DNA of 64,000 bases from assembly GCA_938011325.1 (NCBI GenBank), contig CALLUD010000024.1, positions 1-64,000 on the forward strand. Direction: 5' to 3'. The stretch is from an uncultured Spartobacteria bacterium (lineage in GTDB: Bacteria; Verrucomicrobiota; Verrucomicrobiia; Chthoniobacterales; JAATET01). The notes under the pieces are model-generated. The model did no database searches, had not been told where the DNA came from, and saw nothing but the letters and a program-made list of their open reading frames with translations. Made by a program: the position numbers and the translations under genes. Of this stretch, positions 35,653 to 46,565 are shown in pieces; positions within the stretch are counted from its first letter, which is position 1; every line of letters begins with the position of its first letter.

Positions 35653-38600
35653 GCGATCAGCAGGTCGGCAAGCTCCTCGCGCAACGCGCGCTCGTCCCCG
35701 ACGGAAAACTCCTGCCCGGCACGCAACCGCACGGAGCGGCCATCCTCGCGCACCAGATCGAGCTCGACCGGACGATTCCCCGGAAACCGCCGCACCGACT
35801 CCGCCACACGCGAAAGGTCGGATTCCTTCAGCGAAGGCATTCCCAGCCGCAACACGACCGGCTTGCGCGAGGCCCGCGGCTTCAGCGCCTGCAAGGAATT
35901 CACCGTCGCACGAATCGCCTCGTCGCGCCGTGTCACACGCACACTTACGCCGACCACCGTTCCTGGCACCAGCAGCGCCGCATGTTCCGTCGCGGTTTCG
36001 TCCCACGCGGTCAGCTCCAGCGATCCGCTGAAGTCCTCCAGCGCAAAGACGCAGAACGGCTTGCCGTCCTTCTTCGTGAATTTTCGCTCCGCCGAAACGA
36101 CAAGCCCCGCAAGTTTCACCGTTGCCGACTCCTGAAGCTCCTTCGCGTCGGCAATACGCAGGTATTTTCCACTGTCGAAGTGGCCTGCGTAAGCGTCGAG
36201 CGGATGCCCGGTCACGTAAAAGCCAAGCAGCTCCTTTTCGTAACCGAGCGTCTCCATCTTGTCCCACGGCTCGACATCCCGCACCGCGCCGTTCCTCTTC
36301 GCGTCTCGCTGCTCCGAGCCAAACATGTCGAACATCGAAACCTGCCCCGACGCCCGGTCCCGCTGCGCGCTGGCGGCGGAGGCCATCGCATCGTCGAGCG
36401 ATGCGAAGACGCGCGCGCGATTGGAGTCGAAGCTGTCGAACGCGCCGCATTTCACGAGGCTTTCCAGCACCTTGCGGTTCACGAAACGCGCATCGAGTCG
36501 TTCGCAGAAATCCTGCAGCGAGGCGAACGGGCCATTCTTCTTGCGCTCGGCGATCGCCAGCTCCATCGCACCCTGGCCGACGTTCTTGATCGCCGCGAGA
36601 CCGAACCGGATCGCAACCTCGCCCTTCTCCGTCTTCACGGGGCGGAACTTCAAGTCGCTCTCGTTCACATCGGGCGGCAGGATCCGAATTCCCATGCGCT
36701 GGCACTCCGAGATCAGCGACGCGATCTTTTCCGTGTTGTCGGTGTCCGCGCTCATCAGGCCGCACATGAACTCGACCGGATAGTGCGCCTTCAAATACGC
36801 GGTCTGATAGCTGATGAGGCCGTAGGCCGCGCTGTGCGACTTGTTGAACCCGTATTCGGCAAACTTTTCGAGCAAGCTGAAGATCGCGTTGGCCTGCTGC
36901 TCGGGGATTCCATTCACCCGCGCGCACCCTTCGACGAAGGTCACGCGCTCCTTCGCCATCTTCTCCTTGTCCTTCTTGCCCATCGCGCGACGGAGCAGAT
37001 CCGCCTGACCAAGCGAGTAGCCTGCGAGCACGTTCGCCGCCCGCTGCACCTGCTCCTGGTAAATCATGATGCCGTAGGTGTCGCCGCAGACCTCCTTCAG
37101 CAGCGGATGCGCATACTCCACCTTCTTCAGCCCCTTCTTTCGCTCGATGTAGTCCGGAATGAACTGCATCGGACCCGGCCGGTAGAGCGCCAGAATCGCG
37201 ATGATGTCGTCGATGGAACGGACATCGAAGCGTTTGCAGCAATTCGTGATTCCGCCACCTTCCACCTGGAACACGCCGACCGTCTCGCCGCGATTGAGAA
37301 TGTCGAACGCATCCTGATCGTTGTCGGGAATCTTCGTGAGATCGAAGTCCGGGTTCGTCTCGTGGATCAACTCCACAGCGCGCTGAATGACCGTGAGCGT
37401 CTTCAGCCCGAGGAAGTCCATCTTCAGCATGCCGAGGTCCGTCAGCGGGCCCATCGCGTATTGCGTGACGACCTCATCGTCCTTTCCTCGGCAAAGCGGG
37501 ATGTATTCGTCGAGCGGACGGTCGCCGATCACGACGCCCGCGGCGTGAATTCCCGTGTTCCGGCTCAATCCCTCGAGCACCGTCGCATAGTCCCAGAGCT
37601 GCTTGGTGGCCGGCTCGTTTTCGATGGCGGCCTTGAGCTCCGGGTTCGTCTCCGCCGCCTTTTCGAGCGAGATGTTCAGCTCATTCGGAATCATCTTCGC
37701 GATGCGGTCGGCCTCGCTGTAGCTCAGGCCCATCACGCGGCCCACGTCGCGCACCACGGATTTCGCCCCGAGCGTTCCAAACGTCACGATCTGCGAAACC
37801 GCACGTTCGCCGTATTTCCGGCGCACGTATTCGATAACCTCGCCGCGACGGTCCATGCAGAAATCGACGTCGATATCCGGCGGGCTCACGCGCTCGGGAT
37901 TCAGGAATCGCTCGAAGATCAGCCCGAACCGCAGCGGGTCGAGATCCGTAATGCCCAGCACGTAGGCGATCAGCGACCCCGCCGCCGATCCGCGGCCCGG
38001 CCCCACCGGCACGCCACGCTGCTTCGCGTAATTGATGAAATCCCAGACGATGAGGAAATAGCTCACGAAGCCCGTTTTCTCGATGACCGAGAGTTCGTAT
38101 TCGAGACGCTCCCGCAACGAAGCGTCGGTCTCGGCACGCTCGCCGTATCGTTTCGCGAGCCCCTCGAAACAAAGCTCCCGCAGATACTGGCTCCGCGTCT
38201 TGCCGGCGGGCGGCGTGTAATCCGGATACTTCGGCTTCCCGAACTCGAACTTCATCGTGCACCGCTCGGCAATGCGCAGCGTGTTCGCGCACGCCTCCGG
38301 CACCTCGGCGAACAGCGCCGCCATCTCGTCGCCGTTCTTGAAATAAAGCTCCGGCACGTAATGCATCCGCTTCTCGTCGTGCACCATCGCGCCGGTGCCG
38401 ATGCAGATCATCACGTCGTGCGCTTCGTGGTGGCTGCGATCGAGGAAGTGCACGTCGTTTGCCGCGACCAGCCCGAGCCCGAATTCCTTCGCGATTTTCA
38501 CCAGCTCCGGGTTGTTCCGCTGCTGCGCCTCGATGCCGTGATCGTGCAGTTCGATGAAAAAATTCTCGGCGCCAAAAATGTCGCGATACGTCGCGACGGT

Positions 38601-39080
38601 CTCGCGCGCCTTTTGCGGCTGCCCCTGGATCAACCACTGGTTCGCCTCGCCTTTCAGGCAGCCGGAGAGCGCGATCAGACCCTCGGAATGTCGCGCAAGA
38701 AGCTCCTTGTCGACGCGCGGTTTGTAATAAAAACCCTCGAGGTGCGCCGCCGACACGAGCTTGACGAGGTTTCGATAGCCCGCGTCGGTCTCCGCGAGCA
38801 GCGTGAAGTGGTAGGCCGCCTCCTTCCCGGAACTCGCCTTCTTTTCATGCATCGAGCCCGGCGCGACGTAGATTTCGCAGCCAATGATCGGCTTCACGCC
38901 CGCCTTCTCCGCGTTCTGATAAAACTCCACCGCCCCGAAAAGATTGCCGTGGTCGGTGATCGCCACCGCGGGCATGCCGTATTCCACGGCACGTTTCATC
39001 AAGTCCTTTGTCCGAACCGCCCCGTCGAGCAGCGAATATTCCGTATGAAGGTGGAGATGGACAAAGGGCGCGTAAGACAC
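35649..39080 (-). CDS. dnaE: DNA polymerase III alpha subunit
   Basis: This 1143-residue replicative polymerase has an N-terminal PHP domain (about 1-270; [13 protein letters not shown]), the polymerase core with catalytic aspartates D402 and D404 in [11 protein letters not shown], helix-hairpin-helix segments and a C-terminal OB-fold (about 990-1070). The beta-clamp motif is expected near the C-terminus, and the length is close to E. coli DnaE (1160). The start is GTG 39080 ([12 protein letters not shown]), the standard beginning. It is followed by a small secreted protein gene in the opposite direction. Confidence 0.97.
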   Translation of the reverse strand: MSYAPFVHLHLHTEYSLLDGAVRTKDLMKRAVEYGMPAVAITDHGNLFGAVEFYQNAEKAGVKPIIGCEIYVAPGSMHEKKASSGKEAAYHFTLLAETDAGYRNLVKLVSAAHLEGFYYKPRVDKELLARHSEGLIALSGCLKGEANQWLIQGQPQKARETVATYRDIFGAENFFIELHDHGIEAQQRNNPELVKIAKEFGLGLVAANDVHFLDRSHHEAHDVMICIGTGAMVHDEKRMHYVPELYFKNGDEMAALFAEVPEACANTLRIAERCTMKFEFGKPKYPDYTPPAGKTRSQYLRELCFEGLAKRYGERAETDASLRERLEYELSVIEKTGFVSYFLIVWDFINYAKQRGVPVGPGRGSAAGSLIAYVLGITDLDPLRFGLIFERFLNPERVSPPDIDVDFCMDRRGEVIEYVRRKYGERAVSQIVTFGTLGAKSVVRDVGRVMGLSYSEADRIAKMIPNELNISLEKAAETNPELKAAIENEPATKQLWDYATVLEGLSRNTGIHAAGVVIGDRPLDEYIPLCRGKDDEVVTQYAMGPLTDLGMLKMDFLGLKTLTVIQRAVELIHETNPDFDLTKIPDNDQDAFDILNRGETVGVFQVEGGGITNCCKRFDVRSIDDIIAILALYRPGPMQFIPDYIERKKGLKKVEYAHPLLKEVCGDTYGIMIYQEQVQRAANVLAGYSLGQADLLRRAMGKKDKEKMAKERVTFVEGCARVNGIPEQQANAIFSLLEKFAEYGFNKSHSAAYGLISYQTAYLKAHYPVEFMCGLMSADTDNTEKIASLISECQRMGIRILPPDVNESDLKFRPVKTEKGEVAIRFGLAAIKNVGQGAMELAIAERKKNGPFASLQDFCERLDARFVNRKVLESLVKCGAFDSFDSNRARVFASLDDAMASAASAQRDRASGQVSMFDMFGSEQRDAKRNGAVRDVEPWDKMETLGYEKELLGFYVTGHPLDAYAGHFDSGKYLRIADAKELQESATVKLAGLVVSAERKFTKKDGKPFCVFALEDFSGSLELTAWDETATEHAALLVPGTVVGVSVRVTRRDEAIRATVNSLQALKPRASRKPVVLRLGMPSLKESDLSRVAESVRRFPGNRPVELDLVREDGRSVRLRAGQEFSVGDERALREELADLLIA

Positions 39081-39175
39081 AACCGGCAGTATAGGGGCGC
39101 GACGTGGGACCGCAAGATGTCGCCCAAAAACGTCTCAGGGCCACCGAATTATTCGCCGCCCGGGCCGTCCGCAAG

Positions 39176-40807
39176 TCATCCGACCAGCGGCGGCACAAAC
39201 GAAAAGCGGGCGCCGGAGAACAGTCCGCGATCGCTCAGTTTCAGGTCGGGAATCACCAGCAGGGCCATGAACGAGAGCGTCATGAAAGGATCGCGAAGCG
39301 TCGAGCCAAGGCGCTTCGCCGCCTCCGCAACCTCTTCGTAACGACGCGCAACCTCGTCGCCGGCGGCGGTGGACATCAGGCCTGCAATCTCGAGCGGAAG
39401 ATGTGTGATGGATCTCCCGTCGGTCGCGCAGACACCTCCGCGCGTTTCGAGCACCGTGTTGACCGCGACCGCGAGGGAATCGTCGTCCATGCCCACGGCA
39501 ATCACGTTATGGGAATCATGCGCGACCGACGACGCGATGGCGCCGCGCTGCAATCCGAATCCGCGCACGAACGCCACCGCCGGCGGCGCCACCTCGTAGC
39601 GATTCACCACGACAATCTTCGCGACAGCCCCGGTGCATTGCACACGGTCGTCCACGACGCTGAGTTCCACTTCGCCCGCGCCGGTCACCAGTTCGCCATC
39701 CTCCGCTTCGATCACACGCACCGTCGCGCGCTGTCCGGTCGCGGTAAACGCGAGATCTGACGCTGCAACCCGCCAATCCACGAAGCGATTGATGGATTCG
39801 CAGGGTTGGAACGGGAGCAGCGTGCGCCCCTCCTTCGCAACCAGCACGCCGTCGATCCACGTCTCCAGCACGGGAAGTTCCTCGAGATTCGCCACCACGG
39901 CAAAATCGGCGGGATCCCCTTCCCTCAGCAGTCCGACCTTCAGCCGGTAATGCTCGACGGGATGCACGCTCGCGCAACGCAGCACATCGAACACCTCCGC
40001 TCCACTTCCCACCGCACGGGTGACGATGCGATCGATATGCCCCTTCGCGAGCGCGTCCGGATGCGTGTCGTCGCAGCAAAACATGCAACGATCCGGATGC
40101 GACTTCAGCAGAGGCGCCAATTCGTCGAAGTTTCGCGCAGCCGATCCCTCGCGCAGCAGGATCCACATCCCCGCCTCGATCTTGTCCAATGCCTCCTGGA
40201 GCGTGAAGCATTCGTGGTCCGTCTCGACGCCCGCCGCCGCATAACGGCGGGCATCCTCGCCGCGCAGCCCCGGCGCATGACCATCCACCGGCTTCCCGAC
40301 CGCCTTCGCGGCGGCGATCTTTGCCAGGAGATCGGGATCCCCGGCGAGCACTCCGGGCCAGTTCATCACCTCGCTGAGATAGCCGATGTCACCCCGGGCC
40401 AGCAGCGCCGTCACCGCATCGACATCCAGTTCCGCCCCGGCGGTCTCGAACCGTGTCGCCGGCACGCAGGGCGAAGCCCCGAAGCAGAATTTGAACGGCG
40501 TCCGGCGCGCATTCTCCAGCATGAACTCGACGCCCTGCAATCCGAGCACGTTGGCGATTTCGTGGGGATCACTCACTGTCGCCACCGTCCCATGCCGAAC
40601 CGCCATCCGCGCAAATTCCGCCGGTGGCAGCATCGAGCTTTCCACGTGAACATGCGCATCGACAAAGCCCGGAATCAGAAACCGCTTCGGAGCATTCGCC
40701 CGATCCCGAATCCGCCGAATGCGCCCGTCACTGATCAGGATCTCCGCACCGCGAATGCTGCGGGAATGAACGTCCACAAGCTGGCCCGCGACCACAAGAT
40801 CACTCAC
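39176..40807 (-). CDS. ade: Adenine deaminase
   Basis: This 543-residue amidohydrolase converts adenine to hypoxanthine and ammonia. Metal ligands lie in VDAHVHVESSM, GHAPGL, TDHECF and CCDDTHPD, and a C-terminal extension with SHNVIAVG is typical of bacterial Ade. The GTG at 40807 has a perfect GGAGG 7 bases upstream and overlaps the xanthine dehydrogenase stop by 8 bp; ATG 40828 is an alternative. Its product feeds the adjacent xanthine dehydrogenase, which makes urate. Confidence 0.93.
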   Translation of the reverse strand: MSDLVVAGQLVDVHSRSIRGAEILISDGRIRRIRDRANAPKRFLIPGFVDAHVHVESSMLPPAEFARMAVRHGTVATVSDPHEIANVLGLQGVEFMLENARRTPFKFCFGASPCVPATRFETAGAELDVDAVTALLARGDIGYLSEVMNWPGVLAGDPDLLAKIAAAKAVGKPVDGHAPGLRGEDARRYAAAGVETDHECFTLQEALDKIEAGMWILLREGSAARNFDELAPLLKSHPDRCMFCCDDTHPDALAKGHIDRIVTRAVGSGAEVFDVLRCASVHPVEHYRLKVGLLREGDPADFAVVANLEELPVLETWIDGVLVAKEGRTLLPFQPCESINRFVDWRVAASDLAFTATGQRATVRVIEAEDGELVTGAGEVELSVVDDRVQCTGAVAKIVVVNRYEVAPPAVAFVRGFGLQRGAIASSVAHDSHNVIAVGMDDDSLAVAVNTVLETRGGVCATDGRSITHLPLEIAGLMSTAAGDEVARRYEEVAEAAKRLGSTLRDPFMTLSFMALLVIPDLKLSDRGLFSGARFSFVPPLVG

Positions 40808-43800
40808 GCAAACGCCTCCGAATCGCATGGAAAATTGCCTCACTCGTCGCGGGAGACGCCAGTTCAACCGCCCCTCCGCGCGGGCCGAAGGCCGCAATGG
40901 CATCGCGAATCGCCTCGCGCACCGAGATGGCAAGCATCAGCGGCGGCTCACCCACCGCCTTGCTGCCATGAATCGTTCCTTCCTGCGCGGCCTGCCGCAG
41001 CATCCTCACTCGAAAATCCGCCGGGGCATCGCTGAACGCGGGAATCTGATACGTGCTCGCGCTGTGCGTAAGCAGTCGGCCCGCCTCGCTCCAGAGCAGC
41101 TCTTCGCGCGTCAGCCATCCCATTCCCTGCACGAACCCGCCTTCGATCTGCCCGCGGTCGATGCCCGGATTCAAGGACTCCCCCACATCGTGCACGATGT
41201 CGACACGCCTCACGCGATGCATGCCGGTCCATCCGTCGACCTCCACTTCGGTCACCGCCGCGCCGCAGGCGAAATAATAAAACGGCCGGCCCTTCCCGGC
41301 GACCCGATCCCAATGGATTCCCGGCGTCCGATAAAATCCCGCTGCGAAAAGCGGTTCTCGCAGGAGGTGCATCCGTCCGCACAGCTCGGCAAACGTGATC
41401 GTCTTCTCCGGATTCGACGAAAACCAGATCCGTCCGTTCTCCATCACCATTTCGGCATCCGGCGGAGCATCCAGCGTTGCCGCAGCCACGGCATGCATTC
41501 GCTTCCGCAGCTTTCGGCAGGCGTCGGCCACGGCCGCGCCGTTGAGATCCGCGCTGCTCGATGCCGCCGTCGCGGACGTGTTCGGCACCTTGTCCGTGCG
41601 TGTGGACATCAGTCGAACGCTCTCCGCCGGCAAACCCAGTTCCCGCATCACCACGCCGAGAATCTTCGTGTGAAGCCCCTGCCCCATCTCGGTGCCGCCG
41701 TGATTCACCTGCAACGTCCCATCCGCATACGCCAGCACCAGCGCGCCGGCCTGGTTGTAGGGCGTGAAGGTGAATGAAATGCCAAACTTCACCGGCGTGA
41801 TTGCGAGGCCGCGCTTCACCATCGCGTGCCCCGCATTCCATTGTTCGATCTCTCCGCGACGCTCGGCAAACTTCGAATCCGCCAGCGCCTCCCGCCACAG
41901 CACCTCGATCCGGTTGTCGCCAATCTCCTGACCGTAGTGCGTCGTGTTGGTCTCCCCGCGACCGTGATACAGATTTCGTTCCCGCACGATTTCCGGCGGG
42001 AGTCCGAGGCTCCGCGCGATGCGGTCGATGATTTCCTCAATGACAAGCATGCCCTGCGGCCCGCCAAACCCTCGAAATGCCGTGTTCGACACGAGATGCG
42101 TCTTCGCCACGCGACCGGAAAACTCGACCGCCGGGATGTAGTAGGCATTGTCGAGATGGAACAGTGCGCGATCAGTGATCGGCATGGAGAGATCGAGCGA
42201 CCATCCGCCATTCGAGACGAGATCGACCTTCGCCGCAAGGAGATGGCCGTTGTCATCAAAGCCGACGTCGAACGTCGCGAAAAAGGGATGCCGCTTGCCC
42301 GTGAGCTGCATGTCGACGTCGCGATCGAGCTGCACGCGGACCGCCGTGCCGGTCTTCCATGCCGCCACCGCTGCCAGCGCCGCCCACGTATTGCCCTGTG
42401 TCTCCTTGCCTCCGAAGCCGCCGCCCATCCGCGGTGCCTCGACGACAACTTCGTTTCGCTGCAATCCCAGCACTCGCGCGACGATGATTTGAATCTCCGT
42501 GGGATGCTGGGTCGAGCTGCAGACATACACGCCCTCATCCGGCATCACTTCCGCCCAGGCGGCGTGCGTCTCGAGGTAGAAATGCTCCTGTCCGCCAAGT
42601 TCAAACGTCCCGTGCAATCGACGTGGCGCCGCTTGCAACCCAGCGGCCACATCGCCACGCCGAATGAAATTCGGTTCGGTGTGAAAGCTGTCTTTCGCGA
42701 TCGCTTCCGAAATCGAGAGAATCGCCTCGAGCGGTTCATACTCGACCTCCACCTTCGCAGCAGCGGCGCGGGCCGTCGCTTCGCTCTCGGCGACCACCAC
42801 TGCGACCATATGACCGCAGAACATGGCTTCGTCCTCCGCGAACAGACTCTCGTCCGGTCGTGAGCAGCCGATGTCGTTGATTCCCGGCACGTCCCGGCTC
42901 GTCAGCACGCACACCACCCCGGGCATCCGCTCCGCCGCCGACGCGTCCACCCGCAGGATCTTCGCGTGCGCATGCGGAGAGCCCACCGGCCACATCGTCA
43001 ACATTCCGCCACGACGCAAAGCCAGATCCTCGACGTATTGCGCGCGGCCGGTCACGTGCGCGACGGCACTCTCGTGCGCCTGCGCGCGCGAGGGATCCGC
43101 AATCTCCCAACGCTCGCCACCCTCGAAGGTCAGCACCAGATCCTGCGCCTCGCTGGAGTCGCCTGATGCGAATTTTCGCCAGAGGGCTGCGGCGAGTCCG
43201 GCTCGATACTCCGCCGTTCCGCGGGCATCGCTGATTGGCGAAAACGTCCTCTCGAGCTTCCGGGCGACGGCATCGATGCGATCCTCCGTCATTGAGTGAC
43301 CAATCAGCTCGCCGGCCGCTTCCGTCGCGAGCACCGGTGTTGCCGCGAGTCCGCCGAATCCGAATCGCGCGGCGGTCACCACGCCGTCCTTGTCGAGATC
43401 GATGCAAAAGGCCGCGGCGACAATGCTGATGTCCATCTCGCGGCGCTTCGAGACCTTGAAAAATCGCTCACGCCGGCCTGCAGGTGGACGCGGCACGATC
43501 ACCGCCTTGAGGACTTCATCCACGCGCAGAGCGGTCTTGCGATAACCAATGAAAAACTCCTCCAGCGGGAGGCGACGCTCTCCTCCCGGCGACGCAAGGA
43601 CGATCGACGCACCGAGCGCGAGCAATACCGGGGCGCTGTCGCCGATCGGCGACGCGGTCACCAGGTTGCCTCCAAGCGTCGCGCGATTTCGAATCTGTCG
43701 CGATGCGAAGACGCTCAGCAGATGCGAAAGGATCGCCGACTCACCGTTCAGAAACTCCTCGATCTGCGTCAGCGTGGCGGTCGCGCCGAACGTCCAGTGC

Positions 43801-44561
43801 GTCTCCGTCCGCTCGCATCGACGCAGCTCCTCAATGCCGTCCAGCGCAAGGAGAACCGGGAATGTGCATGCCCTTTTCGTGATGTCGACGCCGATCTCCG
43901 TCGCCCCCGCAACCAGCACCGCATCGGGGTGTGAGCGCCGCATTTCGAAAAGCTCCGAAAGCGTTGCGGGTCGCAGGTAGCGACGTTCATCGGCTTCGTA
44001 GCCGCCCGGATTGGGCGCAGTCCAGACGGGCTCGAAGCCATCGTTCACCGGCGCGGAGTAAAGCTCCATCGCCGCGTCGCGAATCGGACGATAGCCCGTG
44101 CAGCGGCAGAGATTGCCCGCAAGCTGATCCGCGATCTTCGTCGGATCGGCCATGCCCGTCCGATGGCACCCCTCGAACAGTGACATCACAAAACCGGGCG
44201 TGCAGTAGCCGCACTGCGAGCCGAAATGCTTCACCATGCATGCCTGCGCGGGATGAAGCTCCCCACCCTTCGCCAGGCCCTCCACCGTGACGATCTCGCG
44301 GTCAGCGAAGCCGGCTATGGGCGCGATGCAGCTGTTGATGGCTCGATAGGTTGCACGGCCGTTCGCATCGCTATCGACCAACGCGACCGTGCACGCTCCG
44401 CAATCGCCCTCCGCGCAGCCTTCCTTCGTGCCGGTGAGCCGATTGTCGCGCAGCCACTGCAGCAGGGTGGTCTCGGGAGGAACGTTTTCAACCCTTCGCC
44501 GCGCCCCGTTGACCGTCACCTCAAACGCATTCGAACACGTGAGGGCCAGCGGTGCATGCAT
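40800..44561 (-). CDS. Xanthine dehydrogenase, single polypeptide
   Basis: The 1253-residue protein joins all parts usually split between XdhA and XdhB. The N-terminal 2Fe-2S domains carry CAEGDCGAC, SQCGYCTPG and CRCTGYR (about 48-155). The FAD domain is about 190-470, with NLVTASPIGDSAP. The molybdopterin domain (about 500-1250) has QEHFYLETH, GGGFGGKE and the catalytic glutamate in KAVGEPPL. It oxidises hypoxanthine and xanthine to urate. The order and junctions resemble the eukaryotic enzyme more than the split bacterial form. No xdhC maturation gene is in the window. It forms an operon with ade, which overlaps its end. Confidence 0.93.
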   Translation of the reverse strand: MHAPLALTCSNAFEVTVNGARRRVENVPPETTLLQWLRDNRLTGTKEGCAEGDCGACTVALVDSDANGRATYRAINSCIAPIAGFADREIVTVEGLAKGGELHPAQACMVKHFGSQCGYCTPGFVMSLFEGCHRTGMADPTKIADQLAGNLCRCTGYRPIRDAAMELYSAPVNDGFEPVWTAPNPGGYEADERRYLRPATLSELFEMRRSHPDAVLVAGATEIGVDITKRACTFPVLLALDGIEELRRCERTETHWTFGATATLTQIEEFLNGESAILSHLLSVFASRQIRNRATLGGNLVTASPIGDSAPVLLALGASIVLASPGGERRLPLEEFFIGYRKTALRVDEVLKAVIVPRPPAGRRERFFKVSKRREMDISIVAAAFCIDLDKDGVVTAARFGFGGLAATPVLATEAAGELIGHSMTEDRIDAVARKLERTFSPISDARGTAEYRAGLAAALWRKFASGDSSEAQDLVLTFEGGERWEIADPSRAQAHESAVAHVTGRAQYVEDLALRRGGMLTMWPVGSPHAHAKILRVDASAAERMPGVVCVLTSRDVPGINDIGCSRPDESLFAEDEAMFCGHMVAVVVAESEATARAAAAKVEVEYEPLEAILSISEAIAKDSFHTEPNFIRRGDVAAGLQAAPRRLHGTFELGGQEHFYLETHAAWAEVMPDEGVYVCSSTQHPTEIQIIVARVLGLQRNEVVVEAPRMGGGFGGKETQGNTWAALAAVAAWKTGTAVRVQLDRDVDMQLTGKRHPFFATFDVGFDDNGHLLAAKVDLVSNGGWSLDLSMPITDRALFHLDNAYYIPAVEFSGRVAKTHLVSNTAFRGFGGPQGMLVIEEIIDRIARSLGLPPEIVRERNLYHGRGETNTTHYGQEIGDNRIEVLWREALADSKFAERRGEIEQWNAGHAMVKRGLAITPVKFGISFTFTPYNQAGALVLAYADGTLQVNHGGTEMGQGLHTKILGVVMRELGLPAESVRLMSTRTDKVPNTSATAASSSADLNGAAVADACRKLRKRMHAVAAATLDAPPDAEMVMENGRIWFSSNPEKTITFAELCGRMHLLREPLFAAGFYRTPGIHWDRVAGKGRPFYYFACGAAVTEVEVDGWTGMHRVRRVDIVHDVGESLNPGIDRGQIEGGFVQGMGWLTREELLWSEAGRLLTHSASTYQIPAFSDAPADFRVRMLRQAAQEGTIHGSKAVGEPPLMLAISVREAIRDAIAAFGPRGGAVELASPATSEAIFHAIRRRLRE

Positions 44562-44607
44562 ACGGCAACGCTATCGAAGCAGCAGGCGGAATGCCAGCCG
44601 GCACGGC

Positions 44608-45828
44608 TCAACCCGTCGTTCGACGAAGCGCCGCCGCCAGCACCGAAACGCCGGCATCGATGGCCTCGGGCGAGGCGTATTCATCCGGGCGATGACTCCA
44701 GCCGTTGCGGCACGGAATGAAGATCATCGCCGTCGGCGCAATGCGAGCCATGAACAACGCGTCGTGATACGCGCGACTGATCATCCGCCGGTTGGAAAAT
44801 CCCAGCCCGGCGGCGCAGGACTCGATGGTTTCCACGAGTTGCGCATCGCAAATCGCAGGCGGATCGGAATTGATCACCTGCCACTCGTATCGCACCCCTC
44901 GCTTTTCGCAGGATGCCGCAACGGCTTCCCGAATCCTCTCCTCCGCGCGATTTCGCGCCGACAGATCGGTATCGCGCAGATCGATCTCCAGCAAGGCCCG
45001 TGCAGGCACGCTGTTGATCGCACCGGGCTCGATGCGAAACACCCCCGTAGTGCCAACCGTGTCCGGACTGCCCGACTCCTTCGCCGCCGACTCCACGGCA
45101 AGCGCAACCTCCGCCGCCGCAAGACTTGCGTCGTGTCGATCGGGCATCAGCACCGCGCCGGCATGCCCGCCCTCGCCTTCGAGTCGCACACGAAATGCCG
45201 CCGGAGCCGCAATCTTCCCGACGATACCGATTTGAATGCCTTCGCGCTCCAACAGCGGCCCCTGCTCGATGTGAAGTTCGAGAAATGCCGCGTAGTGCCC
45301 AGGCTCCAGACGCACCGAGGTGAGTTCGCCTTCGCAGCCGGCCTCCGCGCGCAGCGTGTCCAGACCATTGCCGTCCGCATCCCTCAGCGCTCCGGCGGCC
45401 CCGGGCGAGAGCGCGCCCGCGAGCAGACGACTCCCCAGACACCCGATGCCAAATCGCGTTGGCTCCTCCGCCGTGAACATCATGATCTCGATCGAGCGGC
45501 GCGGACGATACCCCTCGCGCTTCAGCCGCCGCACCGCTTCGAGAGCGCCGAGCACCCCGACGACGCCGTCATATTTTCCGGCATTCGGGATCGCATCCGT
45601 GTGCGAGCCGGTCGCGACAGCGGGAAGCTGCGGGTCGCTCCCCTCCCAACGCGCGAAGAGATTCCCCACCGCGTCCTTCCGCACCGCCAGGCCCGCCTCC
45701 TCGAAGCGTTCACGCAGCCATTTGCGCGCGGCGAGGTCCTCCGCGGAGAAAAGCACGCGCGTCACGGCCGGTGCCGGATGCGACGAAAATTTCGCCAGTT
45801 CGTCGATCTCCCGATCGAGCTCGCTCAT
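44608..45828 (-). CDS. Ureidoglycolate amidohydrolase, M20 family (UAH type)
   Basis: The 406-residue metallo-amidohydrolase shows metal ligands in GSHTDAIPNAGKYDG, the EE pair in FTAEEPTRFGIGCLGSR and HIEQGP, and a C-terminal histidine in NGWSHRPDEYAS. The FTAEEPTRFG segment recalls plant ureidoglycolate amidohydrolase (UAH), while the paralogue at 59654 has the FSDEEGVRFQ form typical of allantoate amidohydrolase. UAH hydrolyses ureidoglycolate to glyoxylate, CO2 and ammonia. The ATG at 45828 overlaps the ureidoglycine aminohydrolase stop, so the order allB-ughY-uah is one unit. The UAH/AAH assignment is from remembered motifs, not an alignment. Confidence 0.78.
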   Translation of the reverse strand: MSELDREIDELAKFSSHPAPAVTRVLFSAEDLAARKWLRERFEEAGLAVRKDAVGNLFARWEGSDPQLPAVATGSHTDAIPNAGKYDGVVGVLGALEAVRRLKREGYRPRRSIEIMMFTAEEPTRFGIGCLGSRLLAGALSPGAAGALRDADGNGLDTLRAEAGCEGELTSVRLEPGHYAAFLELHIEQGPLLEREGIQIGIVGKIAAPAAFRVRLEGEGGHAGAVLMPDRHDASLAAAEVALAVESAAKESGSPDTVGTTGVFRIEPGAINSVPARALLEIDLRDTDLSARNRAEERIREAVAASCEKRGVRYEWQVINSDPPAICDAQLVETIESCAAGLGFSNRRMISRAYHDALFMARIAPTAMIFIPCRNGWSHRPDEYASPEAIDAGVSVLAAALRRTTG

Positions 45829-46565
45829 TCGATCGGGCTGCGATTGATGTCCTTGTAATAAAGGTAGCTTGCCGGCTCCTTGCCCATGGCGACGAACCAT
45901 TGCGGGCAATAGGGCGCCATCCAGATCACGTCCCCGGCCCTCACCGGATACCAGCTCTCCTCCAGACGATAGATCCCTTCGCCGGAAAGCATGATCAGTC
46001 CGTGCTCCATCACATGCGTTTCGACAAAGGGCAGTCGCGCGCCGGGTTGATAGGTGAAAAGGTTCACCGCCATGTCGAACGACGGCGTGTCGGGCAGAAG
46101 CGTTTTCAACCGCGCGTCCTCGTCGCCGAGAAACGGCACCCCCTCCACCTCCGCCGCGTTTCCGATCACCGGCGCGGGCCCCGGCACATCCTCCTGCTCC
46201 TCGTAGTATTTCTGGAAGATCGTGATCCTTGTCCCGGGTGACGGCTGGGAAATTTCGAGAACCTGCCCCGCCGGCGCGAAGACATAGCCGCCTTCCGAAA
46301 GCTCGGCGCCGTCGCCATTCACCACCACGGAACAGTTGCCCGTCATCACATAGGCGAAGGTCTCGATGTCGTTGGAGCGAAATTCAGCGTGCCCATCGGT
46401 CTCGAACGTCAGCAGCAGTTGTGTGACATCCGCGCCCATCGCGGGCGAGATCAACACATTCGCGATCGCCCCCGATACGCCGGGCAACGTGCTGGGAACA
46501 TGTCCATCCGGCGCGATCAATGCATGCCGCCGCGCCACCCTCGTTCTCGTCTCTCCTGTCGTCAT
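45825..46565 (-). CDS. (S)-ureidoglycine aminohydrolase (bicupin)
   Basis: The 246-residue protein is a tandem cupin with the profile of UGHY/AllE: ETFAYVMTGN with DGHAEF in the first half, ETHVMEHGLIMLSGEG in the second, and the ending WFVAMGKEPASYLYYKDINRSP. It converts (S)-ureidoglycine to ureidoglycolate and ammonia, stereospecifically. The ATG at 46565 overlaps the allantoinase stop (ATGA) and its own stop overlaps the UAH-type gene start, so the three are tightly coupled. Confidence 0.9.
   Translation of the reverse strand: MTTGETRTRVARRHALIAPDGHVPSTLPGVSGAIANVLISPAMGADVTQLLLTFETDGHAEFRSNDIETFAYVMTGNCSVVVNGDGAELSEGGYVFAPAGQVLEISQPSPGTRITIFQKYYEEQEDVPGPAPVIGNAAEVEGVPFLGDEDARLKTLLPDTPSFDMAVNLFTYQPGARLPFVETHVMEHGLIMLSGEGIYRLEESWYPVRAGDVIWMAPYCPQWFVAMGKEPASYLYYKDINRSPIE

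Noticed and set aside
35982..39341. A very long open frame antisense to dnaE
   Set aside because: The opposite strand encodes a complete DNA polymerase III alpha with all motifs. Long antisense frames are expected in GC-rich genes, and this one has no recognisable domain.
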